Shown piece by piece: positions 1-10,575 of a stretch of DNA of 64,000 nucleotides. Made by a program: the position numbers and the translations under genes. Each line of letters opens with the position of its first letter. Position 1 is the first letter of the stretch. The stretch comes from Heloderma charlesbogerti (taxonomy: Eukaryota; Chordata; Lepidosauria; Squamata; Helodermatidae), in NCBI GenBank assembly GCA_026122225.1, contig JANEZZ010001906.1, forward strand, positions 310,001-374,000, given 5' to 3'. The notes below the pieces were generated by a model, which saw only the letters and a list, made by a program, of their open reading frames with translations, had not been told where the DNA came from and made no database searches.

Positions 1-1791
1 TCCAAGGCTAGTGACTGACATGCTTTATTTATGCATCACTCTTGGTTTTCCTGAAACAGTAATGGAGCCCAGTCCCAAACCCATGTTTGTTGACTTCAGC
101 AGGAAAGGAAAAGAGTGTTTTTAGTGTCATCAGTTCACACACCAGTAGCCAATTTATATGACCAGCAAAATCATGTTGCAAAGCTTGACCTGGAATGTAC
201 TGTTTTATAATGCAGGTGGGGAAGTTGCATGTTTGAATGCTCCCACTCCCTACCCACCACCCACCTCCATACACACAGAAAAGCCATGTCACTGAGAAAG
301 CTAAGCTGAATCCTTCTCTCCATGATGCTAGTTTTCTATGTGGAAATACTTGTTTCATGGGGAAACATTGAAATACAAACACACCCCTCTGCCAGTCTAA
401 AGTGAAACGTTTCAGGAAAAGATTTACCATTTCATTCTACTGATTGTATGCACTGGGCTGGTTTGATCAAATAACAGTGCTGCCAAGAAGCTATTCTAGA
501 TATCTGTATCTTATTTCTTTGTGAAGGCACCTGTGTGAATTGGAGCGTGAACCAAGGTTCAAAAGACAGCACAATGCATGCCAGAGACTGGGCACATCAG
601 AGATGGTAGACAGGTTAAAGAAAGCATAAACCAATGCTCTTTTACAAAACTGGTAAATCCAAATGAATATAGCCCATTTTATTGCTAAAAAGAATTTGTG
701 CCAAAGGACAAGCCAGCCCAGTTCCAGAACCCAAACAGGAATAAATACTCCTTTTAAAACAGGGATCTGAGCTATTTTTCTACTTAGAACCAAGACTCTG
801 GGATTCATTTTGCATGATTTTGTGAACATAGGTACGTTGCAGAGAAATACAATCCATTACTTTTTGGACTGATACAGATGCCAGAATCTTAAAGCCATCT
901 ATTGAAATGAACCTATAAATAATTGAAGATGTGGTTTAAAAGCTCCCATAAAAGAACGCAGAAAATTGGTGACAATTACCTATGAATGGCAGGCGCTCTC
1001 TCCCACTCAGTGTGGGGGCAGAAAATGTGGCAAGTGGCTCATTGAATCCCTTCATTTCACCAAAGCATGTGACAAACTTGTAGTCTATGGATATGGTTCG
1101 TCATACTTTCTCTCTACAAATTCATGAAGGCTGGGGGCTTTACTTCTAGAAAAGAAAAGAAGTTATTATAGTTAGGATTATTCCAGCACCACCCCCATGA
1201 TATATCTAGTTACTCTGTTCCTCCTGATTTCTTTGAATGACTAGATGTCCTGGCACTTTACAGTTTCTTCCTTAGGAAAATGTAGGTGTAGTGAAAATTC
1301 ATCAACCGAGGAAGAGTTTATGCTTGTGCGTGTAAAATGAGTGACAAATTCCAGTGGGGTAGCTGTGTTTGTCTGTTACACAAAACACACACACATGAAG
1401 TGTTATTCTCAGAAGATAGATAGACAAATAGTAAATGGAGGGATAAATGAAGGCAGGAATTGATGTCTGAATGGTGCCGCAAGACTTTTTAAAGTTTTGC
1501 CCATCAGGGGAGTAGGGATGTAAAAGAAATTTCAGTTGGTTTATGACTAGAATTTACACCATTCGCACCTCCTGAATGCTAATGCGAGCACAGTCCGTGG
1601 TCAAAGCTTGCCCATTGCTGAGCATGTGATGCTTTTTGTGGGGGTGAGAAATGTGTTTGAAATATGTATACATGAGAAAAATGCACATGAAAAATGCATA
1701 CTTTAAAAAAATGTGCACAAACATGCTTTAATCAATGGGAGAAGATGATATACTTTTGAATGTGCACCCAAGTACAGTACATACCCAAGTA
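1..1791. other. Unrecognised unique-looking sequence
   Basis: No coding region, known repeat family or RNA gene could be recognised on either strand. Open frames here are short (133 codons or fewer), lack family resemblance and have ordinary AT-rich composition. Confidence 0.5.
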
Positions 1792-1799
1792 CATACTGA

Positions 1800-2296
1800 T
1801 AGGGGTATATGAACCCCACTCACCGTTCCGGTTGGGGCCATCCACGGTGGCGGGGAGGCGATCCATCCCTCCCCCTGGAATCCTTGCCAGCCGGCTCCGC
1901 TTCACAGCAAATCTGCGGCGCCGCTGGCCAGGCCCATCTCCAGCCAGAATTCCGTCTGCTGCCAGTCTGCGGCCGCAAGTGGCGTCCGGCGTAGCGGATG
2001 CCATATGCGTCCCTGCTTTAGCTGTGATAGGCTACATAAATCTTTACGTAGCCTATCACGGCAAAGAGCAGGGATGCAAATGGCGTCCGCTATGCCGGAC
2101 GCCATTTGCAGCCACAGACCGGGGCAGAGGACAGCAGCAGATGGACTGGACTGGCCAGCGGCAGGTAGGGTCTGTCCAGGTAGAATTTCGCAGGGTGGTG
2201 GAGGGGAGTGGTCCGTTCCGCCATGGACTCCGGGGGGCTGGATTCTTTAGAATCCGGCCTCAATGGAGTCTGTGGTGGAATTCTCCGCCATCCCTA
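1800..2296. mobile_element. Non-autonomous hAT-type element, GC-rich and palindromic
   Basis: The element starts TAGGGGTATATG and ends CGCCATCCCTA. It is flanked by a perfect 8-bp direct repeat CATACTGA (1792-1799 and 2297-2304). An 8-bp target duplication with TAGGG-type ends is the mark of the hAT superfamily. The middle (about 1976-2108) folds on itself: the arms carry GCGTCC/GGACGC and GCAAATGGC motifs, around a 36-bp near-palindrome at 2024-2059. No transposase is encoded. Open frames across it are composition artefacts. The same family recurs at 5675-5965, 41723-42020 and 42698-43262. Confidence 0.8.
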
Positions 2297-2399
2297 CATA
2301 CTGAACTCCTTTGTGATGTTCACATGAAAAGAAAAAAAGGTAGCAATCTGCTACAGCTCAAGAGAGGCGGTGCATTACTCCCCCTATCCACCACCCTCC

Positions 2400-2450
2400 G
2401 GGCTGCCCATTGCTACTGCCACCGCCACCACCACCACCTCCTCCTCTGCA
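2400..2450. repeat. CCA/CCG trinucleotide-rich tract
   Basis: Imperfect CCACCGCCACCACC-type simple repeat. It generates short proline or histidine runs in spurious frames. Confidence 0.6.
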
Positions 2451-2570
2451 TTTTCCCATTGCCGCTGGGTGTTATTCACCTGCCCACTGTGGAGTGCTGC
2501 CACCGCCAATTTGCTGCTGTAGCAAATACCATTTAATGTACAATACAGTATTTGACACAGCACCAAAAGC

Positions 2571-2715
2571 CAGTGTAGGCTGGTGGCTCTAATGTCAGTG
2601 GGGCAGTGAATCCGCTCCAGGTTTCAGTCAGAACCAGTCAGAACTCTAAAGAAGGTATCCTTTTATCAGTGGGAATTCATCGCCCCACTGACATTGGAGC
2701 CACCAACCTCCACTG
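2571..2715. mobile_element. Short palindromic MITE (hAT-like, 145 bp)
   Basis: About 34-bp terminal inverted repeats run from CAGTGTAGGCTGGTGGCTC inward on the left, matched by GAGCCACCAACCTCCACTG on the right. Both arms contain the GTCAGTGGGGC motif. Flanks CCAAAAGC and CCAAAACC agree at 7 of 8 positions, consistent with an 8-bp hAT target duplication. There is no coding capacity. The GACATTGGAGGCTGGTG motif also appears near 25858. Confidence 0.7.
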
Positions 2716-2723
2716 CCAAAACC

Positions 2724-3675
2724 TGCCTGCTCCATCCCTCATCCTGAAGTTTAAAGTTTAATATTACTTTAAACCAGGAACAAAGAACCTACAGGCCATG
2801 GGGATTCCCCATTCATCCTGGCAGCTTCTTCCCCTGACCCCACCCCATCTGCCATGGAAGGAAAAGCTCTTGTCTCCTATCAGCAGCTGATTGGAGAGAA
2901 GTGGTTTTCCCTGCTTAGCTCTGGAAAAGGCTCCCTTTCTCAGTGCTTAGCAGGGGAAAGCACTGATCAGCATCTGATCAGAGATAAGAGATTTTCCATG
3001 CAGGGGAGAGGGGACAGGGGAGGAAGCTGCTTAGTGATTCAGTTCTGTTTCATTCTGAGCCTTGTCCTGCAGAGACTTGTCCTGGTTACTCCTGAGTAGA
3101 CAAGTAGAAGCTTGTGAGATGGAAGTAGACATGATGGTCTTCCTTAGTTCTGAGTAGACATGCTATCTGAAAGTGCTGCTGAGTGATTATTTCCTTCTTA
3201 CTTCTGAGCAGACATGCTCCCTTCTATAAATTGGTAACAATCGAATTTGGAAGGGTGGATTTTTCAGCCCCATCCACTTTTGCCTGTGGCTCCACCCACC
3301 ACTGAAATGTGGAAACTCTGAGTCCCAAGAGTTTCTGCAAAATGAACTCTTGCCCTTGGGCTGAAAAAGGTGGCTTTGCTTTAAAAATATTTCCCACCAT
3401 CATGGAAAAGCAGCATGTCATTGGATCACCCACCCACAATGCTGGGGGAAGGGGGATCCACCCTTGCGCAATGTCTTATGCTGACCCTGGCTGCATCTCA
3501 GTCATTTCACAATGGATTTCTCTGAAATGTGACTACTAGCGTATGGTGCTCAAGACATAGATACTCCTAGCTAATTTCACACCATTTTGATTTTATAAAT
3601 ATAAAATAATGTTTAGGCAATATAATGGTGAAAGGCAGTTTGACCCATGCACCTTAATTATACAAGTGCTACTAT
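2724..3675. other. Unrecognised sequence
   Basis: No gene recognised. A short stretch near 3080-3215 repeats the theme CTGAGTAGACA/CTGAGCAGACATG, which resembles the 'aagtaagtcccattga' class of decayed reptile MITEs, but no boundaries could be set. Confidence 0.4.
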
Positions 3676-4109
3676 TAGGGATGTTGGAGAAATCTGCCAT
3701 GGAATCAAATGAGTTCGGATTGTTATGAATCCAACCAGTGGATTCCACAGCATACTGACTTTTCCTCAGTTGGGCAGATTCCACAGACTTGCAGACCATT
3801 TTTCCAACTTTCCAGAATTTTGCACACATTTAGTAGTAGAAAAATATGCAAAAAACCCCCCAAACCCTTGGCCAAAAATGCACATTTCCCTCATAGCCTA
3901 AAGTGTGCAAATTTGCATTTTAGTGGGATTTGCACATTTTGGGGGAATTTGCATATTTGCACAAGTGCAAATTTGTGGAAGTGCAAATTCGTGCAAATCC
4001 AGAAATTCAAAAAAATCTAATTCTGTCAATGAACGGATGATGGAACAAAAGTCGCCTGACAATCTGCAAAACTCAGACAGAATGATTTTACACAATCCGT
4101 ACATCCCTA
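3676..4109. mobile_element. Probable hAT-like MITE with TAGGGATGT ends
   Basis: The left end TAGGGATGTTGGAG and the right end CCGTACATCCCTA form terminal inverted repeats. The interior is AT-rich, with repeated GCAAATTTGCA-type motifs around 3905-3990 that fold back on themselves. Flanking 8-mers (GCTACTAT and AATTCTAT) agree only partly, so the target duplication is decayed or the boundary is off by a base or two. Confidence 0.55.
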
Positions 4110-4464
4110 AATTCTATACAAATTCAAAATTTGTATAATTTTGTACTTCATTTGGTAATTTTGTACGTTGGGTGCAAGGATTGTTTTAAGGAGGAGTGGA
4201 AATACCCGAGGGTGGGAGAGAAAGGAGGCAATATTAGCTCTGCATCACTGGTACTCCTCCAGTGTTGCATTTCATGAGGTGTTGCAACAAATATATATGT
4301 TATTATTTAAAGATCAATAAAGTTTATGGACACGACTCAAATTCACTCTGTGCCATGTATACTCCTCCAGCCCTGCAACTCCCAAACACAAATACACATT
4401 ACATGTTGTCAGGGTCCAGCACTGCAGTGGGCCTTGTAGTTTATAGCTAAGATTTGATTAGAAG

Positions 4465-6057
4465 TACGGCTGTGCACTGCCTTGTTACGAAGTCCTAATA
4501 ATGAGACGAAGCGAGCTGTTTTGGAGCAAAAGCCTTGTGATACGAGGCGGTTCAGAGCAGTACCGAGGTGCCCTGGGGCGAAGCGTGCACCCCATTTAGT
4601 GCCTCCTCCACCTCATATATTCGGAGCTCTACTGAATGCCTCAGCAGTCCAGATAGGCTGTCTCCAAAATGTATCAACTTCTGAACGCTCATGCAGAGGG
4701 GCATGAGGTGGCAGAGGAGGAGGAGGAGGTAGGGAGGGGGAAGGCGAGCGCAGGAGGAGGAGGGAGTGTGCTTTAGCGAATACCCTCAGGAACCCTCAGC
4801 CAGAACCAACACTAGCAGTCTCCAATCAGAGAAAGCATTGGAGGAAAGGGATATATACTTTGGCGAAAGGCTACATTCAATCATTCTGCTAGCTGTGTCT
4901 TTGCGAGAAAGGGCTGATGTGGGTAGATGATCGTTTGTGCAAGTGCGTGCAAGTACATTCCTAGCAGTCGTTCTTTCAGTTTACTCAATTTTGATCGCCA
5001 TTAGGCTTTCCTCAGAATTTAAATTAAAAGGAAACATCTTGGTTGTACTGGGAGCGTTCCCTTCTCTCGCTTCTTGATCGTCCATCCCCATTGGCACAGT
5101 GTCTTTTGCAGCACCTCTGCCAGCCGCTTTCTCCTATATCTTTGTACCTCCAACTTGTTTATTTGTATTTGATTAGATTCTATCTCTCCTTTTCATATTT
5201 TTTCAAACTAAGCTTTTCCTTGCAAATTGCTGCCATGCTCCCCCTCCACCATTCCTGTGTTTGTTTATCTCAGTTTTGGACTCTGGAAAAGGCTGCGTTT
5301 GTTGTGTAACGTCAAGCCTTACTTCTGCTTTCTCAGTTCTATTTTCTTGTTGTTGTTTTTCAGTCAGCTGTGTCTCTGTTAGATTTTTTACAAACCCATT
5401 CTTATTTAGAATTTTAAGAACAAACATTGACTTCTGTGCGTGTTCCTCCCCCCACTGCCTTTTAAGTCATATTCAAGCATTCAGTTTTTTCTTTCTTCCT
5501 AAATCCTTAAAGAAAGACATATTATAGCAGCCTATGTGTGTAGTGTTTGTCCCCCCACCCCCATGCTGAAGTGAACCGTCTGTGTCTTCTCTGTGTTGAT
5601 CCTCCCAAAACAGAAATTAAAGTTTTTTTAAAAAAAAAATTACGGTTTGATTTGGCTGTTATCTAATCACCTGCACTGTTGCCATTTGCGGCTGCATTTA
5701 GGCTAATCTACCAGCTTTATGGCCGCAAATGGCGCCCACTACACCATTTGCATCCGGAGACTTAGCACAGCGATATGGCACGGCAATGGCTGCCAGCCGT
5801 ATCGCCATTCGCCAGCGATGCGGAGCAGGCAGCCGGCTCCGCAGGATCAACGTGGAGTGGAGCCGGCCTGGATTGATTCTGGAGGGAGGGACAGATCACC
5901 ACACCCTGCCTGTGGACCCCCTCAGCCAGAACGGGGTAAGTGATCTGCCCATCCCTAATTGGAAGGGGTCCGAATTGGTCTGAGGCGGATCGGGGTTACT
6001 TTGGATGATTCGAAGCGGCATCCGAAGCAGATCGGGGGGGGGGCGTGCACAGCCCTA
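4465..6057. mobile_element. Non-autonomous hAT-type element, 1.6 kb
   Basis: Ends are TACGGCTGTGCAC on the left and GTGCACAGCCCTA on the right. Both are flanked by a perfect 8-bp direct repeat ATTAGAAG (4457-4464 and 6058-6065). The interior has a GAG-rich tract (4705-4765), a TATATA-containing stretch near 4851-4859, and T-rich sequence with only short open frames. A second GC-rich palindromic element lies inside its right part (about 5675-5965). No transposase domain was recognised, so it would need a transposase supplied elsewhere. Confidence 0.8.
5675..5965 (-). mobile_element. GC-rich hAT-type palindromic element nested in the 4465-6057 element
   Basis: It shares the GCCATTTGCGGC / GCAAATGGCG inverted motifs and the TAAGTGATCTGCCCATCCCTA end with the elements at 1800, 41723 and 42698, read in the opposite direction. 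The left boundary is unclear. Confidence 0.55.
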
Positions 6058-6065
6058 ATTAGAAG

Positions 6066-7425
6066 TAGCATGGAAGGGCTTGGGCCTATTAAGCTTCTGG
6101 AATGTCAGAATCTGTGTGAGTGTCTCTCTGTCAGTGTTCTCAGAGCACAGCTAGAGGGAGTCGCCTGGCTCCCTGTCCACCTGCTGGTCTGGCCTTGGCA
6201 GGCAGGAAGGCTGGAAGCTGTCCATGAGAACCCGACAGAGGTGGGGTCGGGTTTGCAGAAGGGTCGCTCAGGTTGAAGTGTCACTGCTGGAGAGCTGAGC
6301 AGCGCTGCCCTGTTTAGACAGGGGCCTTGCTGAAATGCTAAAGCCCTTGTCTCTCAAGGGATCAGGAGGAGGTGCACAGTCACACCTTCCCTTTTCCCTG
6401 ATGCAAAGGCAAAGAAGCTTTGCTAGGAACATCTCGTCTTCGTTGCCCAAAGCCTTGTTTGTTTGGATCCATCATCGTCTGGGCTTTTGGATGCACTCTG
6501 CACATGGACTGGAACTTTGGATTAAGGACTTGCCATGAAAAGTACTGTGAGGCTTCTCATAGAATTGAACTCTCGTTTTCTGTGGATTGTGTGTCTTTGT
6601 TTGTCATCAGCTCAGCATACCATTAGGTTGTGTTTGACCTACAGCTTTTGGACTTTCCTCTGCCTGGAATCATGCATTGTGGAGTTACCAATGTGAAAGC
6701 GGTGGCACGGAACTCCTTGTTTACCCTTCCTTTGTTCTTGATAGGCCTCAGTCACGTAGCCTGGAATTATCAATGAAAGATTCAAAGTTGGACTAACTCC
6801 CTGTGGGTATGATTTTGTTTAGGCCTTTCAAGAATTTACCCCTTTGATTGCCTGAGGGATTATTCCAGGAATCATTCCCATTCCTTGTCCAGGGTTTGGA
6901 ACCCCATGTATGGATTGCCTGGGTTACATACACCAGGAATCCCGAGTCCCTTCCCTTGCGTTCAGAGCTGTGGAGATAGCAACAGGGAAACCATGTTGAT
7001 GAGGATCTCAGTCACCTTGGTAGTAATTAGCTTTTGACTGTTCTGGAATTATATAGAGCCTATGGCTACTGACCAGCTATACGATTTCTGAAGAGTGTAA
7101 CCATTAAGCTTTTGCTGTGGGATTTCCTGCAATAAAGAAATCTCACTGATTTGGGTGTCTGGTGTCAGATTGCCTGAGCGTGTGTGCTGGAGGGATTGGG
7201 AAACCTGACGCATGCGCAGCTTGAATTCTGCTCTTGTATCTTTCTTGACTGAAGAGAGAAAAATACGACTGTAATAAGGCTGAGCTAACAAGGACATTGT
7301 TTTCTGGTGTGGGGCAGTTGAAAGAAGGTTGGATTTAGGTGACCAGATGCCAATCTTCACTCACCCATGAGGCTCTCTAAGGCCTAGTGTCGGTGTGATG
7401 CTGCCAGTCTCTGGCAAGGGCTCCT
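6066..7425. other. Unrecognised sequence with an AATAAA signal
   Basis: No protein family recognised. An AATAAA hexamer at 7131 followed by a GTGTCTGGTGTCAG stretch resembles the R-U5 region of a long terminal repeat. No matching partner or boundary was found, so this is not called as an LTR. Confidence 0.35.
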
Positions 7426-7615
7426 TGTCAAGGGCTCCTTGGAGGGCTCTCTCAGTCTAATCCAGTAGCCAAGTCCAGACACAGACAAAGGCATTCTTTT
7501 CAAAGCTTTATTCTTCTTTTACAACTTAACAGCTCTACAGGTAGCAACTAGATCTGAGCAGCAGCATCCCTATGCCCTAAGTTGGAACAGTTGGTCCCCG
7601 TTTGAAAGGCAATTA

Positions 7616-8729
7616 TTTATTTATTTATTATTATTAAATTTATTAATCGCCCATCTGGCTGGTCACCCAGCCACTCTGGGTGATGTACAACATACCATAA
7701 AACAATTTAAAACAATAAAATTCTACCATAATTTTTTTTAAAAAATACCCTAACCCACCCCAAATGCCTGCCTGAACAACCACGTTTTTAATGCACGACG
7801 GAAGCTCATTAAAGAGGGGGCATGACGGAGTTCCCTAGGGAGGGAGTTCCACAGAGTGGGGGCCGCCACAGAAAAGGCCCTCTCCCTCGTTCCCACCAGT
7901 CTAGCTGTCCTGGCTGATGGGACAGAGAGAAGGCCATCCGAGGCTGATCTTGTTAAGCGGCCTGTCTGGTGTTGCTGGAGGCGCTCCTTAAGATAGGCTG
8001 GGCCAGAACCATATAGGGTTTTAAAGGTCAAAACCAACACCTTGAATTTGGCCCGGAAAACAACTGGTAACCAGTGCAACTCCTTCAGCACTGGAGTGAT
8101 GTGATCTCGCCAGTGGCTGCCTTTAATCAGGCGAGCCGCCGCGTTCTGTACCAGCTGCAGCTTCCAAACCGTCTTCAAGGGTAACCCCACGTAGAGCGCA
8201 TTACAGTAGTCTAAACGAGAGGAGACCAGGGCATGTACTACCGATGGGAGCAGATGGTCGGGAAGGAAGGGGCGCAGCCGCCGTATCAGATGGAGTTGAT
8301 AAAGCGCTGTCCGGCTCACAGCTGACACCTGAGCCTCCATGGACAGCTGGGAGTCCAAAATGACCCCCAGGCTGCGGACCTGGTCTTTCAAGGGTAGCCG
8401 TACCCCATTCAACACCAGGTCAACATCCCACAGCCTCCTCTTGTCTCCCACCAAAAGTACCTTGGTCTTGTCAGGGTTCAGCTTCAGCTTATTCCTCCCC
8501 ATCCAGCCACTCACCGTCTCCAGACATTTGGACAGGGACTCTACGGCCAACCTTGGTGAAGATTTGAATGAGAGGTAGAGCTGCGTGTCATCCGCATATT
8601 GGTGACACTGCACCCCAAACCTCCTGATGATAGCCCCCAGCGGCTTCACATAGATGTTAAATAGCATCGGGGAGAGGATGGAACCCTGTGGCACCCCACA
8701 AGTAAGTGGCCACGGGTCCGAATCCTCCA
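7616..8729 (-). mobile_element. L2-clade LINE fragment inserted in the LTR
   Basis: A minus-strand 3' part of an L2-type LINE. It holds the second half of the RT (HGVPQG-like 'CGVPQGSILSP', catalytic YADD, 'LDYCNALYVGLP', 'ITPVLKELHWLPV') and a tail region with AAAT-type repeats at 7616-7640. It is flanked by AATTA (7611-7615, 8730-8734). The reading frame is unbroken to its stop at 7750, so this insertion is fairly young compared with the gypsy element. Confidence 0.85.
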
Positions 8730-8892
8730 AATTACTGGCAGACCCCTGAATATAAGAACTAGGGAGAATCCCTCCCCTTTTCCCTTGGATCCTCTGGCGC
8801 AACCGTTCTTTGAGCGTGAACCGGGCACTACGCCTCCTTTTTGCGCCCTCCATTTGGCGCCGCTCTCTGCGTCTGCGCTGCGCATCCACCAA
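7750..8892 (-). CDS. Chimeric LTR-LINE open frame with partial L2 reverse transcriptase
   Basis: A 380-codon frame. Residues 1 to about 54 (arginine-rich, 'RRRRERRQMEGAKRRRSAR') come from gypsy LTR sequence. Residues about 55 to 380 are the C-terminal half of an L2 RT, with 'GVPQGSILSP' at about 66-75 and YADD at 99-102, and then the conserved thumb and C-terminal region to 'FRQAFGVG'. The palm N-terminus with the first catalytic aspartate is absent, so it cannot be a working polymerase. The start codon is not ATG (TTG), so translation is uncertain. It lies downstream of LTR sequence in the sense orientation of the LTR. Most likely an accidental fusion. Confidence 0.5.
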   Translation of the reverse strand: MVDAQRRRRERRQMEGAKRRRSARFTLKERLRQRIQGKRGGILPSSYIQGSASNLEDSDPWPLTCGVPQGSILSPMLFNIYVKPLGAIIRRFGVQCHQYADDTQLYLSFKSSPRLAVESLSKCLETVSGWMGRNKLKLNPDKTKVLLVGDKRRLWDVDLVLNGVRLPLKDQVRSLGVILDSQLSMEAQVSAVSRTALYQLHLIRRLRPFLPDHLLPSVVHALVSSRLDYCNALYVGLPLKTVWKLQLVQNAAARLIKGSHWRDHITPVLKELHWLPVVFRAKFKVLVLTFKTLYGSGPAYLKERLQQHQTGRLTRSASDGLLSVPSARTARLVGTRERAFSVAAPTLWNSLPRELRHAPSLMSFRRALKTWLFRQAFGVG

Positions 8893-8935
8893 GTCTGCTA
8901 TCTGTGCTGGGTCACTCCCTGGACTGCTTTCTAAA

Positions 8936-9676
8936 CTAGGAATGTGGGTGGGAGGAATCTCTTGTCAGCTGTTGGTCCTGGGAAAGAGGAGCGTGCTCCT
9001 CTCCCAGGAGCGACTGCTCTTCCTCAGCATCAGAACGACTCTGGGATTCTATGGGCTCAGTGTCCACCCTGACATCATCCCCGCTCCCATGAGGCCCCCC
9101 CTCATGCTCCTCCCCTGGGACCCCAGGTTTGTGGGGGTACAGCTGGTGGAAGCGCCTCAGCAGCAACGGAGCATGCACATTTTTCGCGGGATCCCAGGAT
9201 CGCTCATCAGGCCTGTCCCAAGAATGAGGCACTGCAGCTGCCGCCAGGCCCTGAGTGGGAAGAATCAGAGAGGGGGGGGAAGTCTCCTCACTCCCTGGCT
9301 GGAGGTCAGGCTTATGAGAAAGAGCATCCGCTTGTAGGTTGTCTGAGGCCTTCACATGGCAAATCTTAAGGTGGAACCGAGAAAAAAAAAGCGACCACCT
9401 AATCTGCCGCTGGTTTAAGGCACGGGCTGTCTGAAGATGTTCGAGGTTGCGATGGTTGGTTCTAACTTCGACTGGGTGTTGTGCCCCCTCCAGGAGATGA
9501 CGCCAGGTCTCCAAAGCGGACTTGATGGCCAACAGTTCCTTCTCCCAGATGGTATAATTCCTCTCAGACATGGTCAGTTTCTGGGAGTGGTAGGCGCAGG
9601 GTTGCAGCCCGCCGCCCTCCCAATGAGGCTGAAAGACCACCGCCCCCACCGCAAAGTCAGAGGCATCAGTTTGCAC
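8936..9676 (-). pseudogene. Gypsy RNase H domain running into the 3' LTR
   Basis: The RNase H of Ty3/gypsy degrades the RNA strand of the RNA-DNA hybrid during reverse transcription. The frame begins at 'QTDASDFAVGAVV' and shows the 'EKELLAI' glutamate and the 'NLQADALS' aspartate. The usual third acidic residue is changed: the TDH motif reads 'TNHRNLEHL' (Asp to Asn). After the domain the frame continues about 75 codons of low-complexity linker and then into LTR sequence. No HHCC or DDE integrase motifs follow. An in-frame TAG at 9716-9718 separates it from the RT, so both were one frame. Confidence 0.82.
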
Positions 9677-9715
9677 TACAAAAGGCTTCCTCGGGTCGGG
9701 ATGTAACAGGATCGG

Positions 9716-10513
9716 CTAAGAACTGAAAAGCCTCTTAAGTTCATCGAAAGCCTGTTGGGCTGATGCTGTCCAATGAAAAGGAGATTTCTTGCCCTTAAGG
9801 AGGTCCGTGAGAGGAGAAGTGAGCCGAGCAAAACTGGGCAGGAACTTTCTGTAAAAATTAGCAAACCCCAGAAAACGTTGCAAGTCCTTCTTGGTGGACG
9901 GAGCCTGCCAGGAGAGGAGAGCCTGGACCTTTGCAGGATCCATCCTGATACCGTCAGGCGAAATAATGTAGCCAAGAAAGTCCAAAGAGGTTAGGTCAAA
10001 CGCACATTTCTCCAGCTTGGCATAAAGATGGTTCTCGCGGAGGCGCTGGAGTACGGCAGAGACATGGTGTTGATGGGCCTCGGAGTCCTCAGAAAATATA
10101 AGTAAATCATCGAGATACACAATGAGGAAAGTGTCCAAATAGTCCCTGAAGATGGCATTCATAAAACGCGAAAAAGTGGGAGAGGCGCAGGCTAACCCAA
10201 AAGGCATTACTAGGTATTCATACGCTCCGTACCAGGTCCCGAAACAGGTCTTCCACTCATCCCCCTCCCGGATGCGAATGAGATTATATGCGTTACGCAG
10301 GTCCAACTTTGTGAAAATCTTGGCTCGCCCCAGGCGCTCCAGCATCTCCGGTATGAGGGGTAGGGGGTACTTGTCAGGGATGGAGACGGAATTTAGATTT
10401 CTGAAATCGTGCACCGGCCTGAGTTCTCCAGATCTCTTGGACACAAAGAAGGTAGGAGCGCAGGCGGGGGAGGAGGAGGGGCGAATGAAACCGCGTTTGA
10501 GATTTGTGTCCAA
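9716..10513 (-). pseudogene. Gypsy reverse transcriptase domain
   Basis: A 265-codon frame of Ty3/gypsy RT, the enzyme that copies element RNA to DNA. Visible are 'SPACAPTFFVSKRSGELRP', 'DFRNLNSVSIPDKYPLP', the catalytic 'TKLDLRNAYNLIRI', 'MPFGLACASPTF', the 'VYLDDLLIFS' YLDD box and 'LGFANFYRKFLP' at the start of the connection domain. All catalytic aspartates are present. It is bounded by an in-frame stop on each side: TGA at about 10529-10531 upstream and TAG at 9716-9718 downstream. Hence it is a broken part of the pol frame. Confidence 0.9.
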
Positions 10514-10575
10514 AAACTCCCGCAGAGCTCAAAGTTCTGGCTCCGACATCGGATACAGCCGGCCAGCGGGGATGG

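Larger units (their letters stand above)
7426..9074 (-). repeat. 3' LTR of the gypsy element, split by an L2 insertion
   Basis: The LTR halves 7426-7615 and 8730-9074 together match the LTR at 12251-12780. The interruption carries AATTA on both sides. The purine-rich sequence just outside 9074 (minus-strand GGGAGCGGGGATGA) sits where the polypurine tract should be. Confidence 0.88.

Noticed and set aside
1760..2536. 258-codon plus-strand frame
   Set aside because: It crosses a hAT-type palindromic element and a CCA repeat, overlaps frames on the other strand and shows no domain; a GC-composition artefact.
3224..3539. Opposed 71- and 76-codon frames
   Set aside because: Shadow frames of each other in unrecognised sequence.
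6550..7345. Possible LTR with AATAAA signal
   Set aside because: No matching partner, no inverted TG/CA ends that could be fixed, and no flanking duplication seen.
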